Shown here piece after piece: positions 45,631-58,173 of a stretch of 64,000 nucleotides of DNA (position 1 is the stretch's first letter; every line of letters begins with the position of its first letter). Source of the stretch: Zelopaecilomyces penicillatus (Eukaryota > Ascomycota > Sordariomycetes > Hypocreales > Pseudodiploosporaceae); the NCBI GenBank assembly GCA_005765155.1, contig VCCP01000003.1, positions 5,642,001 to 5,706,000 on the forward strand, given 5' to 3'. The notes under the pieces are model-generated. The model worked only from the letters and a program-made list of their open reading frames with translations, searched no databases and was not told the DNA's origin. The translations under genes were made by a program, and so were the position numbers.

Positions 45631-47321
45631 ACCTCGAGCAGACAGCGCCGCAACCATCCCAAGCACAATCCGTCTCCTCCAGCGCGCTTGCCACGACTTT
45701 GCATTCTAGTCGAACTAGTCCATTTCTTCCTCCCACTCTCGCAGACAGAGAGGCTATGGCCACACCAGGCTTTCTAACCGCTACACAAGCCTTCCGACCT
45801 CTTCACTCCGCGCAATCACAGTTTTCCGTCAACATGCCATCAAATACTCTCTTCGAGCGCGAATCTATCAAGCCGGTTGGCACCCCATTTGCCAGCTCGC
45901 CAGCCCCTATGGTCCGCGTCCTCATTCGCCGCCTGCCCCTGAATACCTCTGAGGAGTCTCTAAGGCTCATGGTAGTCTGGTCCAAGGACCTAGCCAACGT
46001 CGAGTTACTTCCCATCGAACAGTCTGAGGACAAGGGTTTTCGATCCGCTATCTTGCGCTTTAAGAACATGGCCGGGGCTATGGAGGCTACAAACATGCTC
46101 GATGGCCGATCCAATATTTCCAACGATGCAGAGATGATTGTGGAAGTTCTTTCCTCAAGCCCCATCTCTGCCAGACGACTCGCTACAGACTCCGTACCTG
46201 CAAATGGGAACAACCAGAGCTCCTCTGCTGCTGTATCCTCTGCTCAAGGCCAGCGCCAACCCCAACGTTTCAACGGTGCTTTTCAACCGCTGGATAAAAT
46301 ATCGTCAGCCAACGGCTTGTTCTCACCTGCTCATGAGTTTCCCAACCCCGAGTCCAGTAGCCACTACCAGAGCCTCTTCTCACCACAATCACCCATCGGG
46401 AACCACCTAACAGAGCGGGGTGCAAGAATCTCCGGGAAAACGCTCATTAGCAGCGATTTCGGTGATGATGACGAGACAAGCGATCTTTTGAAGGATCCTG
46501 TGGCCTATGCTGAGAACGGTGCTACATCTCAACGGAGAGCCACTGCTCCACAGATCCCCATCAGCCAGATGAACGGCCTCTCTCTCAACACCAGTAACCA
46601 GAATGGTCCTTCTTCATTGCCGCCATACATCACCTCAATGTCCCCCGTGAATGCTCCTGCTCCAGGTCTGAGCTACCCTGGACCACCCGCACAGCCTTTT
46701 GGGCGGCACAATTTCCCACCTGTGAACCCCGCTGATCAAAACCCCCCCTGCAACACTCTTTACGTTGGCAATCTTCCAATCGACACTTCGGAAGAAGAAC
46801 TCAAGGCAATGTTTTCCAAGCAGCGGGGCTACAAGAGACTTTGTTTTCGAACCAAGCAGAATGGGCCCATGTGCTTTGTTGAGTTTGAGGACATTTCATT
46901 CGCCACTAAAGCTCTTCACGAGCTGTATGGACATCCTCTGCACAACAGCGTCAAAGGTGGTATCAGGCTAAGCTTCTCCAAAAACCCCCTAGGGGTACGT
47001 TCTGGCCAGGCCCCCTCACAACCTTCTCAGGGAGCCATGGCTGCCATGAATGGCATGATGGCTGGATCAGCAAACGGATTCACGACTGCTAATGGACCCC
47101 CTCCCGGTTTGTCTGCGCCGCCTGGCCTAGGAACTGGGCGTGTCAACTACAATTTGAACACTGGCGGTACCCATCGCCATCATAATGCCATGTCCGGCAT
47201 CGCACCCGCTTCGGGTCATCCATGGAATGCGCCGCTGTACCACAACGGAATGGCTGTTGGGCACAACGCAGTTCTTGGTGCCAACACCAATCATCTCCCT
47301 CGGCACATGATGGGGAGGTAG
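45627..47321 (+). CDS. Whi3/Scw1-like RRM RNA-binding protein
   Basis: An intronless frame of 564 aa from ATG 45627. A divergent RRM-like region spans about 95-160 (VRVLIRRLPLNTSEESLRLM, the alternative RNP start common in this family). A long Ser/Pro/Asn-rich linker follows, then a canonical RRM at about 376-453 with RNP2 LYVGNL and RNP1 GPMCFVEF, continuing into GIRLSFSKNPLG, a hallmark of Whi3/Scw1 proteins. The C-terminal tail is Gly/Asn/Met/His-rich and ends HMMGR. In S. cerevisiae Whi3 binds CLN3 mRNA and restrains the G1 cyclin; S. pombe Scw1 affects cell-wall and septum integrity. Filamentous homologues bind cyclin and formin mRNAs by condensate formation. A seven-codon upstream ORF ends in ATGA overlap with the start. 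Later in-frame ATGs at 45756 and 45834 are alternatives. Confidence 0.88.
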   Translation: MNLEQTAPQPSQAQSVSSSALATTLHSSRTSPFLPPTLADREAMATPGFLTATQAFRPLHSAQSQFSVNMPSNTLFERESIKPVGTPFASSPAPMVRVLIRRLPLNTSEESLRLMVVWSKDLANVELLPIEQSEDKGFRSAILRFKNMAGAMEATNMLDGRSNISNDAEMIVEVLSSSPISARRLATDSVPANGNNQSSSAAVSSAQGQRQPQRFNGAFQPLDKISSANGLFSPAHEFPNPESSSHYQSLFSPQSPIGNHLTERGARISGKTLISSDFGDDDETSDLLKDPVAYAENGATSQRRATAPQIPISQMNGLSLNTSNQNGPSSLPPYITSMSPVNAPAPGLSYPGPPAQPFGRHNFPPVNPADQNPPCNTLYVGNLPIDTSEEELKAMFSKQRGYKRLCFRTKQNGPMCFVEFEDISFATKALHELYGHPLHNSVKGGIRLSFSKNPLGVRSGQAPSQPSQGAMAAMNGMMAGSANGFTTANGPPPGLSAPPGLGTGRVNYNLNTGGTHRHHNAMSGIAPASGHPWNAPLYHNGMAVGHNAVLGANTNHLPRHMMGR

Positions 47322-50300
47322 GTTTGCTAATGGCTGACTTGCCATGTTGAAAAGTGTGGAGGGGGCCCCAGTCTTTAAACGCAAACTGTCGTTTCGCACA
47401 GTTCTTACTAGAGGCATGTATCGATGAGATCATTCGCCTGCATCTGTTTAGCAGTGGTGTTGACATTGTGATCTCCCCCCTCCTGCATGTGTAGGACAGT
47501 GTCGCGGGACACAAACGTGGTTGTAGCATCGCTATCGGTGCTGCGAACCAGACATGAGAAGTTGCCTGCTTATGGGTGGCATGTCATTTTTGTCCGAATT
47601 GCAGCGCCAGTCTTGCTTTACCACGACTTAATCGGCTCGCTTTTTCGACTGAATAAGAGTTTCTTCTCCAACTTCGTTTGATTATGGTGTAAATGCATGG
47701 CATCTTTTATCTTTTATCTTTTGTTTTCAATTTGGGAGCAGGATAAGCCTGCGCGACATAGTTCTCTTCTTCTCTCTTGCCACACTTGTTTTTTGGCGTG
47801 GCGAACAACCTATGTTTTTTTTTTGGTCTTCTGGTTTTATGCGGACAGTCTTGGCATCAATCTCACTGTCATTCCATACAGCATGGCGCGGGGGGTTCGG
47901 GTAGTCAGGCAGGACCTTATGGCGTCATACAACCACATTTTGAGCGGTTGTTTCGCATGGGGTCTGCAAATACTGGACATATCCGGTTTGAATTTTGATC
48001 TGCTTTGATGGGAGTTTTTCGGATCATCATCGATGGCATCTGGGTGATTACATATGGCGAACCACCTTTTCGATGCAGACAAGGAAGACATGGTCCCAAG
48101 CAATCCGCATCTTGGACGAAGATCACAAGCGTCGTTTGGTAAAGGCATTTTGTTTTTGTTTTCGTAATGAACGGCATTGTTTTTCATCAGGGCGAGCATG
48201 GAGGAAGAGCAAAAGATATCCACAACTGACATTGGGCAAACGAAGAAAAAATCAAAAGACCAAAATTGGGCAAAAAAATTACCGGGCGTCTTCATTTCAA
48301 CCTTTGACTGGCTTCATACCGATTTCTTGGGCGGACCAGTACACAATTGGTGTTTTTAACAAAAGATGGGAGGGTTTATGGGAAAACACGACATGAAAGC
48401 AACCGGGAGCATTGTGAGGAACCAAGGGCCAAGCATGCCACACTGTATCGCATCGCATCGCATTGTAGCCGATATACGGGGTACGGAACAAGACCAACTT
48501 GAGGAATTCGTCTCACTCAACACACGAACAAGCAGCATCTGGAGGATGCTAGCTACATTTTGTGTGTGTTCGTCTGGGTTTTGCGCCAGACCAAATCTAC
48601 TTGAAAATGATGATTTTTTTTATTTCACATGGAACATGGCCTTTGGTCCCCTTGGGTTTGCATTTGCGGGTGTTGTGGGTTTGAGGAGCAAACAAGATAT
48701 TGCCAAGGACATCTCTGTTTAACAAGAGATTCTACTGGACTGGGGCCTTGGATGGGCTAGGTTGAGTTTGAGCACGGGATTGGAGTTTTTCTTCTCCTCA
48801 CTCGACCTGGCCTCTGTATCCACGAGGCCACAGCATATTGGGAAGAATAGTGGGCATGGCGTTTCCTTGTTGTCTCTTTATTGTCATCTTTACTTGATTC
48901 CCCTATTTGTTTTCCCACCATCAACTTATTTGACAAGCATGGGGTTTGCCCCTCATTTCGATTCTCATTTGGGCCAGGACTCTTGCAGGCTGCAGTGGTT
49001 CTGTAAGCGCAAGGAGAATTGTATGGACAGTTTTATGTTTTGCTATGATTTTGTGTTCTTCTTTTCCTCTCTATTTCTCTCCTTGGTGCGTGTTTAGGTA
49101 TGGCATATTGCTTTTTTTCAACTCTACAGACCTCTATAGAACCAATTTTACAACATGCAAATGCCGCGCCTATCTTGCCAATGTCTCACTCAGGTAGGCA
49201 CCTGATATTTTTGCTGGATGACCCCGTGACATGCGAGTGGTCCGTTGCTTATCAAGGTTTGACAATAGTGAGCAAGTCATTCAGCTGCGTGGGGGATATT
49301 TCGGGTTCAATGATTGGATTGGGTTTGGATGCAGAGCAACGAGGTGCCTGCTGCGGTTTGTGCAACCGTACCCGGCTTCAGCTCTTCAAGGTCGACACTT
49401 GAGGCAGTGCTGGTCCCACAACATCTATAACTCCGAGTACAGCCATCGCATGACATGACATCTGCCCACCATGTGCCTCGTTTGCCTTTTTTTCAGGCAG
49501 ACGTAAGGAAAGCAATGGCGTCAGGGATGGATGGGAAGTGGGCCTGATACAGCCCAAAGGTGAGACACGATAAAACACACATACGCTTTTTCTACTTTGG
49601 TGTTCCTCGCGGCATCTTGGATGTATTTTGATGGTGACGATGGGAGAGGAGCGCGGAGCTTGGGCTGCAAACGTGATCGTGGGGATGGGGGGGCCCAGAA
49701 AGTGAGCCCGGGAGATTGGGATGATAAGTTCAACGAAACAGGACTATGGATATGTACGTCATGCGGTACTGGCGGCCGGGTATAGCAGCCGGTTTCAAAG
49801 GGTGACCCCTAGCTGGATGACACTGTTGCATGCGGGTATGGTATGGTATGTAAGTCATGTATATCTATAGATATGTGGTGTGGTGTGGTGTGTAGTGTAT
49901 GTATAGTACAAACGCCCTATACAACTAAAAAAGACCTGGCTATTCTATTCCAGTTTTACTCTTTCACTTGGTGTTCCAGGGCGTTTTCTTCACACTTGGG
50001 GCAGAAGGGGCGTGGCAAAAGGACCTCGGTCTCATTCTTTTTTTTTTATGTTGGGGGCTGAGCGAGCCGTGTCTTGTGGCTCTTGTGTGTAGCAGGGGGG
50101 TTAGGCTCTCCTCTTTTCTTGTATCTCTTTTTTTTCTATCTTTGAGCCCTTTTTGGGAGGGTGTCTTCGCTGGTTCTTATGAGCTAAGGGAGATAGAGTT
50201 TTGGGGGCCGGGAGAGAGGGCAGCACGAGGGCGAAAAGTAGAGGGAAGCATGTGCCTTGGTTTTAGGTTTTTGTCTCGGGTGTTTGTCAAGGGTAGATGA

Positions 50301-52265
50301 TTGTATTTGTCAGGGCGTGTGATTGTATTGAATGGATGGAATTGACTACAATAGGGGATGATGACTTTTGAGAAAGGGGTGAGAGTGTGACATGGTCGGA
50401 GTGCGATTTTGGGTTTTATAGATGTCGGCTTGTGATACTTGTAAAGTATGAGTACCAATATAAATGACAATTGACAAGTGCATTATACAAGCGTATATCG
50501 TGTATTAATCTATAATCTTTTACATAAATACTTATGCGTGTAGGTGGCAGTGAAGTGAGATGACAGACATCCCTATACGCACAGGAGGAGACCTTGTGGG
50601 TGTGAAACAATGATGAGGCTGATCTGGCCGAATCAGCAGCTTACTTACATGATGTGTGAAGAACAAGCCACATTCCCAAGTGAATAATATACGAGGGATC
50701 AAGTAACCGCCGACAAGGCGTTCTTTGGGGGCCGCCAGGTGTGCTGCATGCGATGGCTGATAGGCGTAGATTTCATTATTTGTTGATCATACTGATGAAG
50801 TGTGTGTCATGGTGATTATGGAGTTTTGGTGGTGAGTAATGCGGCGTGATGATAAGAGCAAAAGCTAGATTAGGGAATAACGAGGCCATTTGCCTGTTGA
50901 ACACCCAGCCTTGCGGTTACTGCGGATGAGATGTACCTGTTTGGGGGGTCGTCAAGTTGACCTTTGGTGGTTCGCTCATCTTCCAATCACAGGCACAGGG
51001 TTCATCCCTGATGGGATCTACCTATATACACCCACACAACGGGATGTAAAAAACACCGCCGGTATGACAGTGCCTGGATACCTAGTTTACTAGACTGAGA
51101 TTGCTAGATATTGCTAGATATTTCTACATATTTATAATAAATCTATTAATCAAGATATCTTGGGATGATCCCGGCTGTGTTTTTTTATACACCTTATTGC
51201 CACACTCCAACACTCCAACACCATTATACACTTCATCATATTCCATTTATAAGAACACGCACTTACCACTACGACATCTCATCGCCATCTCTCATCCATC
51301 CAAAGATTTACGGCCTCCCCTGCATAGAAACCACTGGCACTAACATGGCCAGTGGCTGGCTGAAAATAAAATTTAAAAAGAAGAGAGCTTTAGACACTAC
51401 CCTCCTCAATGGTGAACTGAAAAATGATGACAGATGTAGAATTTGCGCAGAAAAGAGAGAGAAAGATGGAGGGAAAGGAATCTCCATACGACATTTCCTA
51501 GCTAAAAAAGCATGTCTAATTATGAGTTCGTTCCCTCCCTAATCATCGAGATATATCGATGTAAACCCTCGATATAAAAACATCCCTAATCTACCAAACA
51601 TTACAAGTCCAGAGCCATTAATCACGACAATGTCACAACGACTCGTAAGTTATCCTCAGCAACCCACAGATATATATACTACAAAGGGGGCACACGAGGA
51701 AATAAACTATACATTCAAAACTTCATTCACTCATACTAGACGCCCTTTGAGTATTTTCATCTTTCCCATCTTCGTCTGCCTCAGCAGTCTCAATATCTGA
51801 CATTAGCTACGCAAACAAATGCACATATAAAAACATCCCTTATTCCGGGGTTGCTCATCTACTTTTTATTGCAAACATGGCCTTTGACCATCCATCGCTG
51901 TCAATACAACATAACAACAACTACCCGCTACTGCCTACAACAACTACTATTACTAATCCATACACGGGACCGTGGAAACCTTCCTTTATAATTAATGTGA
52001 CAATTACCTCCACCCTTCCAGTCCACACAATAGTCCCTTGTACAATATACCCGTTCCAACTCCAAAATTGCTCAATCATGAGTATAACAGGGGAAAAAAA
52101 CAATATGATCAACTTTTTCTCTTTCTTCTCCCTTTTGCTGTTTTTTCTCCCTTCCCCCTCTTTAAAGAGGTGTCTGTCTCTCTCGTACAAGTATCGCGCC
52201 ACCAAGCCGGGAATCAATTCTTTAAAAAAAGCTCTTCATAAGAAGCATCACGTAATCCCTTCTTC
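47322..52265. other. 4.9-kb region without a supported gene, contains an inverted-repeat element
   Basis: The first 2.5 kb downstream of the RRM gene is T-rich on the plus strand and likely includes a long 3' UTR. Frames at 47697, 47837 and 48177 are not gene-like. The element at 51037-51199 lies here. Beyond it, small ATG-started frames occur at 51345, 51631 and 51877 (65, 56 and 130 codons), with TATAAAAA-type boxes before the last two; none has a domain I recognise. Confidence 0.45.
51037..51199 (+). mobile_element. Short inverted-repeat element (MITE-like, copy 2)
   Basis: 163 bp. The left end CAACGGGATGTAAAAAACACC and right end (minus strand) CAATAAGGTGTATAAAAAAA are diverged versions of the copy-1 termini. 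Perfect 5-bp direct repeat CCACA at 51032-51036 and 51200-51204. The interior shares AACACCGCCGGTATGACAGT and AATCTATTA with copy 1, in the same orientation. It also contains two tandem attgctagat decamers. Confidence 0.82.
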
Positions 52266-52269
52266 CTAG
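51877..52269 (+). CDS. Possible small orphan ORF, 130 aa
   Basis: ATG 51877 is about 50 bp downstream of a TATAAAAA box at 51827. The predicted product is Thr/Ser/Pro-rich with a Phe/Leu-rich hydrophobic stretch (NFFSFFSLLLFFLPSPS, about residues 80-96) and a basic tail. It overlaps the stop codon of the convergent EFR3 gene by four bases and would lie antisense to its 3' UTR. No family resemblance. It could be chance. Confidence 0.2.
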   Translation: MAFDHPSLSIQHNNNYPLLPTTTTITNPYTGPWKPSFIINVTITSTLPVHTIVPCTIYPFQLQNCSIMSITGEKNNMINFFSFFSLLLFFLPSPSLKRCLSLSYKYRATKPGINSLKKALHKKHHVIPSS

Positions 52270-55200
52270 TAAGGTGGCTTCGAATGAATGGCTAGACTTC
52301 CCTCGCCCGGCCGACTGTCGATGCCTCGCAAAAGCTCGTGTAAGTCGACCCCTCTATGGCCGCCATCATCATAAGACTTGAGCGACCGAGCGGCAACACT
52401 CTCTCCAGCACGGCTGCTCAGAGTGCGCCGAGCAGCCTTGTAGGCGTGGTCTGGCACAGAAATGTCACCTGCATGCATAGATCCCTTATCTGAATAGGTG
52501 CTCAAGTTGGGCAGGGGCGGTACGGGTGGGATATAATCATCCTGCTCCTCTTCCTCGTACAGATTTGGCACAGCTTCGTTTGGCGGATTTGAGGTGAGCG
52601 GTCCTTTAAGAGACAATCTCCTGGCCGAATCAGATCCCGTGTTTGTCCGCTCTAATTGAGGAGGTTGTGTAGAATGTGGACTGAAGCTCGTTTCGGACGG
52701 GCTATAGTAGCTAACCATGCTCGAGCCGCTGTCGTCATCCATGTTCCCAGCTCCTGCCGTCTTTGGGGAAACATTGCCCGACAAAACCTGCTTGAGCTGT
52801 TCCACCGACGCAACGCCAATCTTGCTGGACATTGATAGCGAAGGAGATACTGCGCTTCGTATACTAGTTTGCCGAAGCCTGGCCGCGGAACCTAATCGAT
52901 CTCGGTCACCAAGAGCCTGGGACGAATGAGGCCTCAGATTATGCTGGCTTCCATACGGCGAGGCTGACATGTAGTAACCGTTTCCATTGAGCCCTGCTGT
53001 GGTAATGGTAAGGCGGTTCAAGTTGGTGCCTGTAGTGCCGGTTCGTGAGCCATTCAATGACTCCGATTTGCCTTCGGCTGCCAATGCTGTAACTTCATCC
53101 CTCGACCACTCCATCGCCATCTGGTCTCGATAGCTGCTCGGAAACTCCAACGATTTATCAGCCGCCAGAGTGGAATTAATAGACGGCCCGAGGATAGGGC
53201 CAGAGAAGGTACGTCCTGGAGAGACAGCAGGGCTGGTTGGTGGTGAAAGCGTGCTTTCTTCATACCCAACAGCAATACATTGGATTAGGGAGCTGCGATC
53301 ATCAAACGGCAGCAGTTCCTCTGTCATGAGTGCACTGAGATCCCAAGCAGGTTGGGGCCGGATTTGGCCGGGCATGCCAATCTGGTCGGTAGATGGCGCA
53401 GGAACATGAATGCCGTCAACCCAGAAGCCCTTGCTCCTCCTCCTGATGATTTCGTTGCTGATGGCACGGCCAATTGCGGAGGATTCGAATTCAAACTTTT
53501 CAGACAAAGCCCAAAAGTAGCCGTGGCAGAGCGCCGCCACCCGAACCTTGTGGATTGGAAGCTCGAGCTCCTGAACCTCCTCCTGCAGTCGGTAGATCAT
53601 AGGAATTCCGTAGCGCACAGAATTGACGCCAAGCTTGAACACCAGCTTCACTAAAAGGTTATGCAACAAGGCAATGTCGCTGTCGTATTCCACAAAACTC
53701 AAAGCATTGTCGTAAATAGCCAGATGCAGGAGAGGGAGAAACTGAGATCGTCTTCCTCTCGGTTGTCGCTCACGGTTCGAGGCATTTGAAACAGCTCGCC
53801 GGGCAGGTTGCGACTCGTGATTATGCTTCAGCGGCGACCTGTGGCGATCAGTTACATCATCCTTCGCATTCGAGTCAACATGGGTTGTCTCATAATCTAG
53901 CCACGTCATCAGTGCCTCAACATATGCCTTACGCACATGGCCATCGGGATCTCGAAGAAGCCATTGCGTTCTCTCCCAGACCAGCATTGGTACCCTGTTT
54001 CGAGAGAGATCCATGTTGCTTGACATCTTCGTCTTGGGGTTTGCGACATGCAGAATTGTCTTGACCACTCTTAGTGCAGAGACTCGTCCAAGGTTGTAGG
54101 AGAAATATGCGTCCATAGATGACAACTGACTCTCTGTCAGATCCATTGTCGATGAAGCTGGACCAACAACGCTAGTGTCATTTCCATCAGCCTTCTCCCC
54201 TTGTGGAGTCGAGATGGCGCTGGCTGACCGGCCAGGTTTAAGGCGGGCCAAAATAGCGTTGATCATGTCTGTGATTTGATCCGCATAGTAGACGTGGCTG
54301 GCGAGATTACCGATGCATTGTTCCAAGCGTGCGAGTAGCTCCCTACGCTGCGTGTGGCTTTCGTTCTCCTTTTCCGTGTCAGTCTTCTCATCATTTGGGC
54401 TCTCAGCTCGACTACCTTGATTGGATAGCTGGAAGAGCTTCCTGATCTGCTTGATCAGGCCCTGAAGCACATCCATGACGCTCAGTCCAATCAAGTTGAT
54501 ATCGGATCGCAGCAGTGATTCAATCATGGATGCCAGCGCCATGTGCTGATTCAAGGTATCCTCCCGCATTGGCGTGGCTGTCAGCGCATCCAAAGCTGCA
54601 ACCAAAATAGCATAGCGGTCCTGCACAGGCGTCCATCTAGCGACAACGTTATACATCTTAAGTGCCCAGCCATCATCGCTGCCGTGCTTGCTGTTGGGAT
54701 ATGCAATAACACGCGTTCCTTGAGCTACACGCTCTGATATAAATTTGAGCAAGGCGGTGGTGGCTGCATGGATCTGCGAACGATTCGGCACCACAAATAT
54801 GCTCTTGAGACATTGCAGAGCTAGCACACCGGTATCCTCTTCAGCCATTTTGTCGACATCCAGCGCTGTGCCCGAGAGAACGAGAGGATTAGGATCACCA
54901 CCGGTATCGCCCGTCCTGACGGTAGCGGTGCTCATCCTCCGGCGAAGCAGCTTCTCCGTATCGACCTTTTCCTCCACCTCGACGCGTTGCAGCAGCGAAT
55001 CCAAAAAGACTTCATCCTCGGTCCACAAATTCTCTAGAACCATGGGTACAATGACGTCGATCTGGCGTCCGCTCACGGAGGAGAGGGCATCGGAAGCAGA
55101 AATGCACTTGATGGCACCAAGCCCAGCATTTCTCCAACGCATCTGTATCGGTCGACTGGCGGTGCCCTTGGTCGGTACATTGCGCGTGGACGCCAGCTGC

Positions 55201-55791
55201 GCATATAACCGGAGGACAGACTCGTACTGGTGTAGGTAGGCTTGGTCGGCAAAGAGAGAATTGCCATCGTGATGTATGCAAAAGCTCTCAAAGGTGAGGA
55301 GGGACGACTCAATCATGGTGATGTCATTTGAGCGAAGAATCATGTCGAGGATCTTGAGGATGCATGGCGCGATGAGAACTGCATCTTTGGGCGACTTCTC
55401 AACCAGCGCAGCGAGAATACCTAGAGTAACCTGGACATTTCTGTGAACGCAGAGTACTGGGTCAGTATTACGGTTTCATCCCGGCCGCTGGCACACTGCA
55501 GAACGGATGCAGGAGGGAGTTGGACGGAAGCCCCGGCAGGGCCGGAGCTGGTGATGGGAGCTGTAAAGCCACGTACCCGATGCGCATGCGCCAGACATCG
55601 CTGGCCGTCTTCTTCTCGAGAAAGGCGCCAATCTTCTGGATCTTGGTGCGGCGGCTGGTTGCGTAGTAGAGCAGATAACTGAGCTCGCTGCTGTTCGGCT
55701 TGACGTCAACAGCCCCCTTGGTGGTGCGCGGATAGCACTTGAGCACCAAAACCTGGTGCTTCGGCCGGCATTTCTGCTGGATTGCGTTCAT
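52266..55791 (-). CDS. EFR3: EFR3, plasma-membrane scaffold for PI4-kinase Stt4
   Basis: Exons 55791..55577 and 55440..52266 (GTACGT donor, CACAG acceptor, 136-nt intron) give 1129 aa. The N terminus matches EFR3: MNAIQQKCRPKHQVLVLKCY with cysteines at 8 and 19 near a basic surface, then SSELSYLLYYATSRRTKIQKIGAFLEKK and the helical repeats (NVQVTLGILAALVEKSPKDA and similar) typical of the EFR3 armadillo/HEAT rod to about residue 650. The remaining C-terminal part is Ser/Pro-rich and probably disordered, with RRLSLK-type basophilic sites. EFR3 anchors Ypp1/TTC7 and the Stt4 kinase at the plasma membrane to supply PI4P; basic residues or palmitoylated cysteines hold it there, depending on species. 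Transcribed in the same direction as SEC21, with 2.4 kb between. Confidence 0.9.
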
Positions 55792-58173
55792 CGCGCCAGG
55801 GCACACAGCACACACACGCACAGGGTGGTGGTGGGGAGGGGGTTTCGCCCTCTTCGCGGAGAGGCTCAAGGGCTGTGGACGAAGATTGGGGAGAGAGCGA
55901 GACGGCAGAGGCGAGAGATTGGGCGGCGAGGGAGGCGTTTGGAAGGGGGGTTGTTGTTTTTTTGGGTGTTTGTCAGTTGAGGGTTCAATGGTGATGATGG
56001 CGGCAGTTATTGGTAGTAGGAGCAGAAGCCAGCCAGGAGATTACTGCTGCTGCTACTGCCAAGGTAATGAAGAGATACGTATTCTTTACTCCTCTAAGCT
56101 GTCAGGAGGTCCAAGGTGTACATGTACGTACGTACCTTGGCTTCACCTGGGGCGGGCTTATTAAAAGTTGGCCCCTGGAAGGCTGGGCTGGGCTGGACTG
56201 GGCTGGGCGGGCGATCCCCTAACTACCCAATTACAGGGGGGTGGCTGGGAGTTGGCCTGGCAGTTTTAGTGAGTTCCCGGGTTGCAACACGTGAAATACA
56301 GCGGCCCGGACAGGGAACCGAGCAGCACAGAGTGGTGCTGCTGCAATGCTAGCCTCGCGTACAGTGGTGCAGCAGCATGTGCATCAGCCTGACTTCCCCA
56401 CACACAGCCCGCTGGCCCCTCAATGGGTGCGCCCTGAGGAACAGCGTTGTCATTGGGATGATGCCTCCATCTCTGGCAATGGACCATTATGCCCTGGATC
56501 GCCTAAATCGCTTGGATTGCCTTGCGAACTGGTATGCAAGCGCACAGGTAGGCAATCAATCTCAGGCATCCAGGCGTACCTACTAGTAAGGAATAAGCTT
56601 CTATTATAATGGCCTACTATTGCAAATGCTACAGCGCACAAACACAGTGCATGCGCCCTAACTCTGCGGCCCGTGTCTCGTCATCATCGGCAGGGTTATC
56701 TTCATTTTTCATCATTTTTTCTGGATTGCACAATGCCAGCCTAACAGTTCTGGCAACAAACAAGTCCGTTGAGGCTGAGTGGCTTTTGTTTGCAGATAAA
56801 CCTACAGTAGTAGTCCAAAAGCTTGGCCAACTATTTCCCTCGCACAAATTCCCTCTTTCGCAACCACCGAATATTAAATCCGGGGTGACGGACTAACAAC
56901 GGGTATTAAGACCAGCTTCTTCTGTGTAGGTACGGTGTCATATCGATGTGTTACCTTGCCTGCCTTACCTTGGGTCACTCTCGCTCAATTCTCCCAACAA
57001 AATACCAAAGCAATGAAAGCTAGACAAATGTCCTCGACGTTAAAAATATCAGCTGCTCTCACTTTTTCTCTGTTGCTCAAAACTCATCAAAGAACATCCC
57101 CAAGGTCAAGCTACCCTGTTGGTTGGATGGAGGGGGAACCGCTTGCGTCATGTGCTGTCCCGATTCATTCGCTACCCTAGAAAATCTGCATGTGATGCTT
57201 CGCCCGTCCGTCTGTTGGCATTTAAAGAGGATCTAGAGACTCACATCATATGACTTGGACCACCGCGTGCAACGTATAGCAACACGTTCGTTCATCCCCA
57301 ACAAAATCAACAACTGCTCGGCCGCTTGAAGCTGCAGAAATCTACCGCTGCCTAGAGTTCCAGATGATCGTGGGGGACAATAGCCTGGGTGTGACGTAGT
57401 TGGCCTCTTCTCAGCACGGTGAAGACTGAAACATGCGATGAGTTGCGTCGGCGCACGTTGGTCAAAAAACTTGGTTTCACCCAATCGTGACGTTGCAGGA
57501 ATCTCACCATGAGTATTTGTATTTACCAAGAGTATTATTAGTCGATTGCCCCCATAGCACCGACTCTCACTTCCAAGACCTTGCCTGGTGTAAAGTAGTA
57601 GGTACTTCAATGTTGGTGCGAGACTACTAAGTAGTAGTTCACAGACAGGCATCCGGGCAGCACTCGGAACGCGGCCGGAGTCCGAATCCGTGAGCCCATC
57701 CATGTTGGCATCAGGGCTGTCCCGGCACCGTCTGCCTCGCACAAGGATCAAGCATCAAGAATAATATGTTACAATCAAATGAATAAGTAAATTCGTTCTT
57801 GGGCATCAACTCATCATCCTACACCTGTCCGCTACTCTATCATCACCATGCTAAACCCAGTGTACCTTGGTCTACCAGCCGTTTTAACTTCATAAATCTT
57901 CCGTGAACCCGAAGCACCCGGTCATACCGGACCAACCAATTCTGTCATGACAAGTTTGTTCGAGGATATTGATCCCTTCTGGTATTGGCCTGCATGTCTG
58001 CCCCTCACCCGCATCGACGACCTAACAGGCCACTTTTCCCCGTCAGATCATGCTTGGCGCCTACGAGGCTGGGGTTTTCATCAAAACGTCACGTACAGGC
58101 GCATGTTGTTCAACAAGCAATGGATCCTAACCGCCGAGCTGCATTATCATCCTCAACGCCGGCTTACCTACTC
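55792..58173. other. 2.4-kb intergenic region upstream of EFR3, no supported gene
   Basis: Contains the EFR3 promoter and the SEC21 3' end. It has GGGCT-type short repeats at 56182-56212. A 172-codon minus-strand frame (57233-57751) has no ATG at its 5' end. A plus-strand ATG frame at 57947-58330 runs antisense into SEC21 and resembles no family. Confidence 0.45.

Noticed and set aside
47697..48396. Several frames downstream of the RRM gene suggestive of a membrane protein
   Set aside because: Hydrophobic residues come from T-rich DNA; frames overlap on both strands with no consistent coding signal.
57233..57751. 172-codon minus-strand frame between EFR3 and SEC21
   Set aside because: Opens at TTG, shows no family features, and I found no upstream exon.
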